From positions 1-22,215 of the forward strand of contig DKJQ01000158.1 in the NCBI GenBank assembly GCA_002454845.1: DNA of 22,215 nt. The letters run 5' to 3'. The notes beneath the pieces were generated by a model, which saw only the letters and a program-made list of their open reading frames with translations, did no database searches and was not told where the DNA came from. Below are positions 7,000-14,070 of this stretch, one piece after another (the stretch's first letter is position 1; each line of letters opens with the position of its first letter). The stretch comes from Ignavibacteria bacterium UBA6688 (GTDB taxonomy: Bacteria; Bacteroidota; Ignavibacteria; UBA10030). Position numbers and translations under genes: made by a program.

Positions 7000-7479
7000 A
7001 TGGCACGTGCGCACGTGAGAACCGTATACGAATCCCAGGTTGAGATGACCGAGATGGTGTTGCCGAACGACACGAACCAGTTGGGAAACCTTCTCGGCGG
7101 ACGCCTGATGCATCTGATCGATATTTCTGCAGCCATCGCCGCGGCGCGCCACAGCAATCGGGTTTGTGTCACGGCCTCGGTGGACGAACTGAATTTCCTC
7201 CATCCGATCAACCAGGGGGAGGTTCTCATTCTCCAGGCTTCGGTCAACCGGGTCTTTCATACGTCGCTGGAGGTCGGGGTCCGTGTGACGAAAGAAAATC
7301 TCCGCACGGGGGAAAAGCACCACGCCAACAGTGCGTACCTGACCTTCGTAGCCATCGACGAGGATGGGAAACCTGTCGTGGTGGAGCGGATCAAGCCCGT
7401 GACCCAGGAGCAAAAACGTCGTTACGCCGACGCGGCCCGGCGTCGCCAGCTTCGCCTGAAGCACCGGAAACCCCGGTGA
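7000..7479 (+). CDS. Acyl-CoA thioesterase, hotdog fold (YciA/BACH-like)
   Basis: A 159-residue single hotdog-domain enzyme predicted to hydrolyse acyl-CoA to free acid and CoA in the cytoplasm. The motif LPNDTNQLGNLLGGRLMHLID (residues 21-41) is diagnostic of the acyl-CoA hydrolase branch, with catalytic-type Asn/Asp positions at N30 and D41. VTASVDELNFLHPI and the central helix also fit. The C-terminus is strongly basic (RRRQLRLKHRKPR), which is common but poorly conserved. It starts at ATG 7000, two bases after the bamD stop, with CCGGAG just upstream, so it is probably in the same transcript although functionally unrelated. Chain-length specificity cannot be read from sequence. Confidence 0.88.
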   Translation: MARAHVRTVYESQVEMTEMVLPNDTNQLGNLLGGRLMHLIDISAAIAAARHSNRVCVTASVDELNFLHPINQGEVLILQASVNRVFHTSLEVGVRVTKENLRTGEKHHANSAYLTFVAIDEDGKPVVVERIKPVTQEQKRRYADAARRRQLRLKHRKPR

Positions 7480-7533
7480 ACGTACTGCCTGAGGTTTTGG
7501 AGTGCGGGCCCCGGCAATCAAGACGGAATATTC

Positions 7534-9753
7534 GTGCGAACCCCACCTAACGTCGTGCAACGCCCATCACAGTTCCTTGCTGCCGCTTTGTTTTCCTGGT
7601 GGATCATCACCTCCCAATCATGGGGTCAAACGCACGATGCGCCTTTCGGCTTGTACCATGTCTTTCCGACCCCGGGGAGTTTTGAACACTGCACTCCGCT
7701 CACCCCGCCCCCCTCGGCGACGTTCGTTCTCTGGAACAAGGGATCGACGTCGGTCACGATCGCTGAATTCGATTCTGCTGCGACGACCATGTCGTATCGA
7801 ATCCGCGTCGCCCCCCTCCGGTTTGACTCCATTCTCCTCGAGGATCTCAACGGTGACGGCCGGAAGGATTTTGTTTTCGTCAACGAACTCGAGCGCAGGA
7901 TCGCGATCGTGGTCGATGGCACACTCGATAGTTTGACGGCATGGAGCGTCGTAACGCCTCCCATGGTACCCGTTGGCGTGCTGGTGGGGGATATCAATAA
8001 TGATCGGATGCCCGATATCCTGGTGTACGATCGTGAGAGTCCCGGCATCGTTCCCTATTTTGGGAGAGAGACGGGAGCGTTTCGGCAGGGCAAGGTCATC
8101 TACCCTGAAATGTCTGCCGGGGAGGCCATCCTCGCCCAACTGAATAACGACGGGATCCTTGATTTGGTTGTGTATGATTGGGTGAAGAGCGAGATCCATT
8201 TTCTGTACGGGGTCGGACTTGGTGCGTTTCTTGATCAAGCCTCGCTCCCTGTCGGCGGGGATGTTAAGAAGATCTTTGCTCTTCCCCTGAACCTCCGCGG
8301 GTATCTGGACCTCGCGCTCTCGGTGCAGAATCACTCCCGCGTGGAAGTATGGAAAGGCGATGGGCTTGGCGATTTTCACCTGGAATCGCGTGTGCCCTTT
8401 AAGAAACAAACAGTCGATCTCCTCTTCGCCGACGTCACGAAGAACGGTTTGTCTGACCTGCTGCGTCTCGCCCGTCCTGCCTCGCTGGGAGTGTTCTTCA
8501 ATGCGGGGTTGGAATTCACTGCCGAAGGAGAAGAGTTCTCCGCCGGCGCAGATCCCGTTGCAGTTCTCGTTGACGATCTTACCCGGGACGGCCTTGCCGA
8601 TGCCCTTGTGCTCGATCGGGAAGGGAAACAGCTTCTGCTCCTCGAATCGGGGAGTCGACCGGCCACACTCCGCGACTCTCTGGAATTCGTTGCTGGAGTA
8701 CGTCCGAGGGGAATTGTTTTGGAAGATTTCAATCAAGATGGCCGGCTTGACATCGCGTTGGTCAATGGCGGGACCAGCTCCTTGTCTCTTTTCTTGAATC
8801 AGGGAGAGGGGGGGCTCGTCCGACAATCTTCCTTTATGCTTGCTGACAATCCGAGGTATCTTGGATTTCATTCCGTGGTCGATTCGGTGGCGCGCTTCAT
8901 CGTGTCCTATCCTCAAAGTGACCAGCTCTCATTTTTTACCCTCGATCTTCGGGATCATTCGACCGTAAATTATGTCATCCCGAACACGGGAGAGGCGGAG
9001 CTTCTGTATTGGGATCAGAATACAGAAGGCCTTATCAGTTTCTTTGCCTATAATTCCTCCACAACGAAAACCCTGCCTGCCCTTGCCTTTTTCCAGCAAC
9101 TGGGCCCACAGCGGTTTATCGAACGCAACTTTCGCCTGAGCATCCCCAATGCGCTGCTGGCGGCGTCGGTCTCCGACTTGAACAACGATGGCTTTGTCGA
9201 TGTCTCGTATCTCTTCCGCAATTCACAGGGAAAATACGAGTTTGCCGTCGCATTGGGCGATTCGGGCCTCTCGTTCAGACAAAAAGTCTTTTCGTACGAA
9301 CTGACGGAACCGCAGATCCAAAAATCCTATTTTTGGAGCACCGACTGTACCGGGGATGGGAATCCCGACATTCTGATTGCATTTCCACAGCATGTAAAAA
9401 TGCTGAGCCTGGTCAGGGGAAAAGGAAACGGTACATTCCATCAACCTGATACCGTGGCGGTCGGTATTCAGATCGGCGACCGATCCCAGTTGCAGCTTCT
9501 GGACTTTGACCGCGATGGCGCCATTGATATCGTGCTCCATGAGATGTCCCGGAGCGCCATTGGCTGGTTGCGCGGCAAAGGGGATGGTACGTTTGAGGAA
9601 TTTCAGCCCCTCCTTCATGTTCCCGCGGCAAGCCACTTTGCCGTCGGGGATTTGACCGGCGATGGAGTACACGATGTTGCCGTGAGCGATGCACAGAAGG
9701 GAACGCTCAGGCTCTACAACGGTAAACTCCTGTTGAGGAAAGGAGGAGTGTGA
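7534..9753 (+). CDS. Secreted FG-GAP/VCBS repeat protein, probable tandem beta-propeller
   Basis: A 739-residue exported protein. The GTG start gives a signal peptide (residues 1-32, hydrophobic core FLAAALFSWWIITS, cut near SWG-QT); the next in-frame Met is far inside. The rest consists of FG-GAP-like repeats with calcium-loop motifs of the DxNxDGxxD type: residues 104 (DLNGDG), 153 (DINNDR), 202 (QLNNDG), 251 (degenerate), 300, 348, 398, then 548, 604, 657 and 706, with weaker copies between 398 and 548. The first seven are spaced by 48-50 residues. About 13-14 repeats suggest two seven-bladed propellers. No sorting domain is seen at the C-terminus. Such proteins bind surfaces, glycans or partner proteins outside the cell; the partner here may be the protease whose start overlaps this stop (GTGA). 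Confidence 0.88.
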   Translation: MRTPPNVVQRPSQFLAAALFSWWIITSQSWGQTHDAPFGLYHVFPTPGSFEHCTPLTPPPSATFVLWNKGSTSVTIAEFDSAATTMSYRIRVAPLRFDSILLEDLNGDGRKDFVFVNELERRIAIVVDGTLDSLTAWSVVTPPMVPVGVLVGDINNDRMPDILVYDRESPGIVPYFGRETGAFRQGKVIYPEMSAGEAILAQLNNDGILDLVVYDWVKSEIHFLYGVGLGAFLDQASLPVGGDVKKIFALPLNLRGYLDLALSVQNHSRVEVWKGDGLGDFHLESRVPFKKQTVDLLFADVTKNGLSDLLRLARPASLGVFFNAGLEFTAEGEEFSAGADPVAVLVDDLTRDGLADALVLDREGKQLLLLESGSRPATLRDSLEFVAGVRPRGIVLEDFNQDGRLDIALVNGGTSSLSLFLNQGEGGLVRQSSFMLADNPRYLGFHSVVDSVARFIVSYPQSDQLSFFTLDLRDHSTVNYVIPNTGEAELLYWDQNTEGLISFFAYNSSTTKTLPALAFFQQLGPQRFIERNFRLSIPNALLAASVSDLNNDGFVDVSYLFRNSQGKYEFAVALGDSGLSFRQKVFSYELTEPQIQKSYFWSTDCTGDGNPDILIAFPQHVKMLSLVRGKGNGTFHQPDTVAVGIQIGDRSQLQLLDFDRDGAIDIVLHEMSRSAIGWLRGKGDGTFEEFQPLLHVPAASHFAVGDLTGDGVHDVAVSDAQKGTLRLYNGKLLLRKGGV

Positions 9754-11459
9754 AGCTCATTACGGCGGTTTTCCTTGGATTGTTGTCGATCCGGTTCGGG
9801 TATGCGCAAACCGGAACAAGCGCAAGGCAGGATTTCCTGCGCCGTGAACTAGCCGGCATGACGGGGGATGCGTCCCTTTCATCCGCACAGGATGCAAAAT
9901 GCGGGACATCACTTCTTGCGCTGGCCCATGCCCACGGGAGGAATCTGTCCCCCGTTGCCAAAACTGAAATGGTTCGACTTCTGCAGCGACCCTTGCGCCA
10001 AACAAGCAAGGTGAGCCCCTCCGGTAGATTCAGGATTCACTATGATACCACCGGCTTTCAAGCCCCTGCGATGATCTCCACCACAGGTTCTCCCCAGAGA
10101 ATTCCCGGTTCCCATGAACAATATGTCGATTCTGTTGCCGCAACCTTCGATCACTGTTGGGAAGTTCAGGTGACGGACCTTGGCTATCAGTCCCCGCCCC
10201 CGGACGGCGGTCAGGGAGGGGGGGAGGAGTACGACATTTACATCGGAAATTTGGGCACGGGGGAATTCGGGAGTACGTCCTGGCTCGCCAGTGATCTGCT
10301 GCCGGGAGGACCCAGTGAACGATATCTCACCTTTATCGAGATCGATAATGACTACCTTGGCCACCGGACGTCCGGATTAAACGGGCTGAAGGTGACGGCA
10401 GCGCACGAATTTCATCACGCCGTACAGATCGGCTCCTATGGGATTTGGAGCAGTTCCGAGAATTACGATTTCTATTTTTACGAACTCAGCGCCGTCTGGA
10501 TGGAGGACGTTCTCTTTCCCGACATCAACGATTACCTGTTCGATGTCCCTACGTACTTTCAACGCTTTCGTGAGTCCCAGACTCAGCGGTCCTTGCGGTT
10601 CACGACCTATGCTTTTCCCTCCTTCTTCGGATATGAACGCTCAATCTTCGCTCATTTCCTTGCCAAGAGGTTCGGACCGGAAGTCATGCGGACCATTTGG
10701 TCGGGGATACACAACGCGCCTGCATTGCAGAGTGTCAACGAGGCCCTCCAACAGGAAGGTACCGACCTGGCCTCTGAGTTTGCCCTTTTCAGTTCCTGGA
10801 ACTACTTTACTGCGGATCGGGCCGATACCGTCAGGTACTATCCGGAAGGAAACCGGTACCCGCGATATGTTCCCAACGTTTCCACCAGTTATGGTGGCTC
10901 GTCCTCCACGATTTCCGGATCTGCCTACGCGCTCTCGTCGCAATTCTATCAATTCATTCTCCCCGGCGATACTATTACCGCTCTCGCCACGAATATCGAG
11001 ATCGCGGCCGCCGGTACTACCGATGCGAACCCCCGAGCGTTTGATCTCATGCTTTCGTCGGGGAGGACTATGCTTCCCTCCCAGACTCTCTCGAAAGGAG
11101 TGATTGGAGGATTTTCCGGCGATCCGAAAGCATGGCGTCTCCTCTACATGGAGTCTTCCAGCCGGAGAAACGCCAATGCGGCTCCTCAGATCTCCCCCAA
11201 TCCCGTCAGGCTCCGTGAAGCAACCAGGCTTACCATCCCGTTGGCGGGCGCGACAGGCGCTGAGGCGGAAGTCTTCTTTCTCTCGGCTTCGTTCGACCTG
11301 GTTTTTTCCAGGCGTTATCCGGCGGTCGATGTGTTCGGAAACAAGGTGGTGTATGTCCCCGCCGGCGATTTACAGCAGCAGGTTTCCTCCGGCGTGTATT
11401 TTGTCTATGCGCGTTGTGGGAACGAAGAGTTCCGATGGAAGGTGGCGATTCTTCAATGA
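9750..11459 (+). CDS. Secreted zinc metalloprotease with T9SS-like C-terminal domain
   Basis: A 569-residue exported protein starting at GTG 9750 behind a very strong AGGAGG (9741-9746), overlapping the previous stop. The signal peptide ends near YAQ (residue 20). The zinc motif is H219-E-F-H-H223 (AAHEFHHAVQ), followed by YELSAVWMEDVLF (E245, E252), the pattern of gluzincin-like proteases resembling the MXAN_6640 family. Residues about 34-95 may be a propeptide. The C-terminal 90 residues open with ISPNP (481-485) and end SGVYFVYARCGNEEFRWKVAILQ (547-569), similar to type A type IX secretion sorting domains, though without the usual terminal Lys. It would be exported and perhaps cell-surface attached. 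Substrate unknown. Its stop overlaps the ccmA start as ATGA. Confidence 0.85.
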   Translation: MKLITAVFLGLLSIRFGYAQTGTSARQDFLRRELAGMTGDASLSSAQDAKCGTSLLALAHAHGRNLSPVAKTEMVRLLQRPLRQTSKVSPSGRFRIHYDTTGFQAPAMISTTGSPQRIPGSHEQYVDSVAATFDHCWEVQVTDLGYQSPPPDGGQGGGEEYDIYIGNLGTGEFGSTSWLASDLLPGGPSERYLTFIEIDNDYLGHRTSGLNGLKVTAAHEFHHAVQIGSYGIWSSSENYDFYFYELSAVWMEDVLFPDINDYLFDVPTYFQRFRESQTQRSLRFTTYAFPSFFGYERSIFAHFLAKRFGPEVMRTIWSGIHNAPALQSVNEALQQEGTDLASEFALFSSWNYFTADRADTVRYYPEGNRYPRYVPNVSTSYGGSSSTISGSAYALSSQFYQFILPGDTITALATNIEIAAAGTTDANPRAFDLMLSSGRTMLPSQTLSKGVIGGFSGDPKAWRLLYMESSSRRNANAAPQISPNPVRLREATRLTIPLAGATGAEAEVFFLSASFDLVFSRRYPAVDVFGNKVVYVPAGDLQQQVSSGVYFVYARCGNEEFRWKVAILQ

Positions 11460-12079
11460 ACCAAATAACTCTCACGGTCAGCGGCCTCAGTAAGGAGTTT
11501 AACCGGCGGATGATTTTCCGCAATGTTTCATTCACGATCTCCACGGGAGAGGCGCTGGCCCTGACCGGAAAAAACGGCTCCGGCAAATCGACGTTGATCA
11601 AAATTCTTTCGGGAGTCTTGACTCCGTTCAAGGGAAATGTTGTCTTTACGGTGAACGGAGCCAGGATCGGTCCCGATGACATCAAGTCTGCCATAGGACT
11701 CGTGTCCCCTTACCTCCAGTTGTACGACGAGTTCACGGGTTTGGAGAACCTTCTCGTGCTGTCAAGTATCCGGTCGAACGGATCCATCCGGGCAGGAAGG
11801 GCGGAGGCCCTGCTCGACCGCTTTGGTCTCGCGGCAAGGCAGCATGATCTTGTCCGGGGCTACTCTTCCGGGATGAAGCAGCGTTTGAAGTATGCTTTTG
11901 CGCTGCTGCACGCCCCCGGAGTTTTGCTTCTCGATGAGCCGACCTCCAATCTCGATGCCGAGGGGATAGAGGTTGTCCGCCAGGTGGTGCGCGAACAACA
12001 GAAAACCGGAGTGCTCATTCTCGCGACCAACGATGAGGATGAGGCGGCATGGTGCAGTCGTCGCTTCCAGGTTGCATAG
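11456..12079 (+). CDS. ccmA: Heme exporter ATP-binding protein CcmA
   Basis: A 207-residue ABC ATPase, the expected length for CcmA, which works with CcmB and CcmC to release the heme-CcmE complex in cytochrome c maturation. Walker A is G38-T46 (GKNGSGKST), the Q-loop is Q88, the signature is YSSGMKQR (136-143) and Walker B is VLLLDEPT with D160-E161. The H-loop position carries Asn192 (LATND) instead of His; I believe such a change occurs in some CcmA proteins, but it is worth noting. The ATG at 11456 overlaps the preceding stop by four bases and has AAGGTGG upstream; a GTG at 11414 lies inside the protease gene and is rejected. Assignment as CcmA rests on the ccmB, ccmC, ccmE and ccmF genes that follow. 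Confidence 0.9.
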   Translation: MNQITLTVSGLSKEFNRRMIFRNVSFTISTGEALALTGKNGSGKSTLIKILSGVLTPFKGNVVFTVNGARIGPDDIKSAIGLVSPYLQLYDEFTGLENLLVLSSIRSNGSIRAGRAEALLDRFGLAARQHDLVRGYSSGMKQRLKYAFALLHAPGVLLLDEPTSNLDAEGIEVVRQVVREQQKTGVLILATNDEDEAAWCSRRFQVA

Positions 12080-12133
12080 CCCGGTGTTCACGATCTTGCT
12101 GTTACGCCAAGTATTGTGTATGTTGGATCCGTT

Positions 12134-12808
12134 ATGAGTGCATTTTCAAGTACCGTAGCCCTTTTTTCGAAGGATGTCCGCTCGGAGTTGAGGACGCGCT
12201 ACGCCCTGAATGCGCTGCTGATGTTTGTTGTCACGGCTGTTGCGACAATTCTCTTTGCGCTCCGGTCGGATGTGCCCAGCCCCACTGTGCTCTCCGGGAT
12301 GTACTGGGTCGTTGTTTTCTTCACGGCAATGTCGAGTCTCTCGCGTATCTTTGTCAGTGAGGAGGAGCGCGGAACCACCATGACGCTGCAATTGGTGGCT
12401 TCGCCCTCGACGGTCTATTTTGGAAAATTGTTTTTCAACACGGCTTTGACGGTTTCCCTGACACTGGCCGTTACGGTCCTCTATACCCTGGTGTTTTCGG
12501 AGTTCTTCATCATACGGACGGCTTCCATTTTTTTTGTCACGGTGTTTCTGGGAAGCCTGGGGTTTGCCTCAGCGGCGACGATTCTTGCCGCCATCGTGGC
12601 GAAGGCGAACACCCGGGGAACCTTGTATCCCGTCCTCTCGTTCCCAATTCTGATTGTTTTGCTGATGACTGTCATGAACGCCACGGCGCGCGCCCTGGAA
12701 GGGGAGGCCTTCTCCGAGGCGATGGGAGATTTTCAGATTCTCGTCGGATACATCCTCGCGATGACCGGCGGCTCGTATATGCTCTTCGATTATGTCTGGA
12801 AGGATTGA
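12134..12808 (+). CDS. ccmB: Heme exporter membrane protein CcmB
   Basis: A 224-residue integral membrane protein with about six hydrophobic segments, matching the length and profile of CcmB, the permease partner of CcmA. The N-terminal FSKDVRSELRTRYALNALLMF and SSLSRIFVSEEERGTTMTLQL (around residues 12-31 and 73-95) are typical of the family; the second is the conserved cytoplasmic loop thought to contact the ATPase. LASPSTVYFGKLFFN-type and GYILAMTGG segments also fit. The start ATG 12134 is preferred; GTG 12116 adds six residues and lacks a better ribosome-binding site, and the GGA upstream of the ATG is weak. It follows ccmA by 54 bases and precedes ccmC by one base. Confidence 0.9.
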   Translation: MSAFSSTVALFSKDVRSELRTRYALNALLMFVVTAVATILFALRSDVPSPTVLSGMYWVVVFFTAMSSLSRIFVSEEERGTTMTLQLVASPSTVYFGKLFFNTALTVSLTLAVTVLYTLVFSEFFIIRTASIFFVTVFLGSLGFASAATILAAIVAKANTRGTLYPVLSFPILIVLLMTVMNATARALEGEAFSEAMGDFQILVGYILAMTGGSYMLFDYVWKD

Positions 12809-12809
12809 C

Positions 12810-13517
12810 ATGAAGTTTGTCAAATATGGCTCACTTGGGATTATCTCGATCGTGGTCCTCGCCGGTCTCGGCATACCGCTGTCTCCGTCGCCCCAGGGCT
12901 GGCTTGAGTTTCCCATCATTCCCGGACTGGAAGACAAGGCGCGCAACCTGTTTTTCCACGTTCCGATGGCCTGGACCTCTGTGCTGGCGTTCCTCGTTTC
13001 GACCTATTTTGGCTTCCGTTATCTTCGGACCAAGGAGATCGACTACGATCTTAAGTCCGTCTCGGCGGCAGGCCTCGGTCTCTTGTTCTGCATCCTTGCC
13101 ACGGTGACCGGGGCATTATGGGCGCGCTTCAACTGGGGCTCGTTCTGGAATTGGGATCCCCGGCAGACCTCAATTTTTATTCTGCTCCTGATCTATGGGG
13201 CGTATTTCGCGTTGCGGTCGGCCATCGAGTCAGAGGAAAAACGGGCTTCGCTTTCGGCCGTCTACTCTATCATCGGAGGGTTGACAGCGCCATTCTTCAT
13301 CTTTGTCATGCCGCGGATGATGGCAGGCCTCCATCCCGGCGCGAAAGGCGATCCGAGCGGTAAAGGACCTCTTTTCGAGGCGAAGATGCTTGCCCCCAAC
13401 ATGCGAGTATTGTTTTACCTGTCACTGATTGGATTTACGTTGCTGTTCATCTGGATGCTGCAGATGAGAATCCGGACGGCACGACTGGATTACGAATCCT
13501 CCCTGGAACAATCATAG
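12810..13517 (+). CDS. ccmC: Heme handling protein CcmC
   Basis: A 235-residue six-helix membrane protein of the heme-handling family. The tryptophan-rich periplasmic heme motif is W109-D116 (WGSFWNWDP), flanked by the two expected axial histidines H50 (FFHVPMAW) and H175 (GLHPG). CcmC loads heme onto CcmE. The ATG at 12810 follows GGAAGGA at 12798-12804 and lies one base after the ccmB stop. An ATG at 12792 inside ccmB is not needed. The periplasmic loop after H175 contains a Gly/Pro/Lys-rich stretch. The gene is followed by the ccmD-like small gene after nine bases. Confidence 0.94.
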   Translation: MKFVKYGSLGIISIVVLAGLGIPLSPSPQGWLEFPIIPGLEDKARNLFFHVPMAWTSVLAFLVSTYFGFRYLRTKEIDYDLKSVSAAGLGLLFCILATVTGALWARFNWGSFWNWDPRQTSIFILLLIYGAYFALRSAIESEEKRASLSAVYSIIGGLTAPFFIFVMPRMMAGLHPGAKGDPSGKGPLFEAKMLAPNMRVLFYLSLIGFTLLFIWMLQMRIRTARLDYESSLEQS

Positions 13518-13526
13518 AGGCGACGA

Positions 13527-13673
13527 ATGGAAGAATTTCTTAGTGTCAATCAAATGTATATCGTGCTTGGCATCGTGCTGTTGATCTGGATCGGTCTGGC
13601 GTCGTATTTATTGAGGCTGGATAAGAAACTGCAGGAGTTGGAGAAGCGCATCAACAAAGGGGGGCATTCATGA
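13527..13673 (+). CDS. Small membrane protein, CcmD-like
   Basis: A 48-residue protein. Residues about 10-30 form a single hydrophobic helix (MYIVLGIVLLIWIGLASYLL), followed by a charged, coiled-coil-like tail (RLDKKLQELEKRINKGG) on what should be the cytoplasmic side. Size, topology and position between ccmC and ccmE match CcmD, the small subunit that stabilises the CcmABC complex and helps release CcmE. CcmD proteins are poorly conserved in sequence, so the call rests on synteny and topology. The ribosome-binding site GAGG (13517-13520) overlaps the ccmC stop, and the TGA stop overlaps the ccmE start as ATGA. Confidence 0.75.
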   Translation: MEEFLSVNQMYIVLGIVLLIWIGLASYLLRLDKKLQELEKRINKGGHS

Positions 13674-14059
13674 AGATGAAAGTGGTTGTCGGTCTTGCTG
13701 TTGTCGTGGTCGGTATTATTCTCGGCGCAGTGAATTTTCTCGAATCCAACGTGGAGTACATGGATTTCACCGGAGCGGAACGGACCAGTAAGAAAGCCCA
13801 GGTGAAGGGAGCTTGGGTGAGGGAAGAGGCGATCGCATTCGATGCCGAGCGCGTGAAGTTTAGCTTCTCTATGAAAGACGACAACAACCGCGTTGTCAGG
13901 GTTGTCCTGGATGGGGCGAAGCCGAATAACTTCGAGCTCGCGGAGAGCATAGTCGTTAAAGGGAGGTTTGTTGGGGAAGAATTCCATGCCACCGATGTTC
14001 TCACAAAGTGTCCCTCGAAATATGATGGCGACGCCGATGCCGTACGGAAAACCCTCTAA
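13670..14059 (+). CDS. ccmE: Heme chaperone CcmE, CxxxY variant
   Basis: A 129-residue periplasmic heme chaperone anchored by an N-terminal helix (residues 4-22). The OB-fold body includes VKGAWV, MKDDNNRVVRVVLDGAKPNNFELAESIVVKGRF-type strands and FHATDVLTKC. The heme-binding motif is C114-P-S-K-Y118, not the H-x-x-x-Y of E. coli CcmE. Cysteine at this position defines the variant System I* known from archaea and Desulfovibrio relatives, in which heme is still carried covalently. The C-terminal tail is short (11 residues after Tyr118). The start ATG 13670 overlaps the ccmD-like stop and has AAAGGGGGG upstream. Codon for Cys114 is at 14009-14011. Confidence 0.93.
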   Translation: MKMKVVVGLAVVVVGIILGAVNFLESNVEYMDFTGAERTSKKAQVKGAWVREEAIAFDAERVKFSFSMKDDNNRVVRVVLDGAKPNNFELAESIVVKGRFVGEEFHATDVLTKCPSKYDGDADAVRKTL

Positions 14060-14070
14060 CGGGAGAAAAC

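Noticed and set aside
7618..8916. Long antisense open frame (432 codons) opposite the FG-GAP gene
   Set aside because: It lies wholly inside a well-supported coding gene, has no recognisable domain or signal, and its composition mirrors the sense codons.
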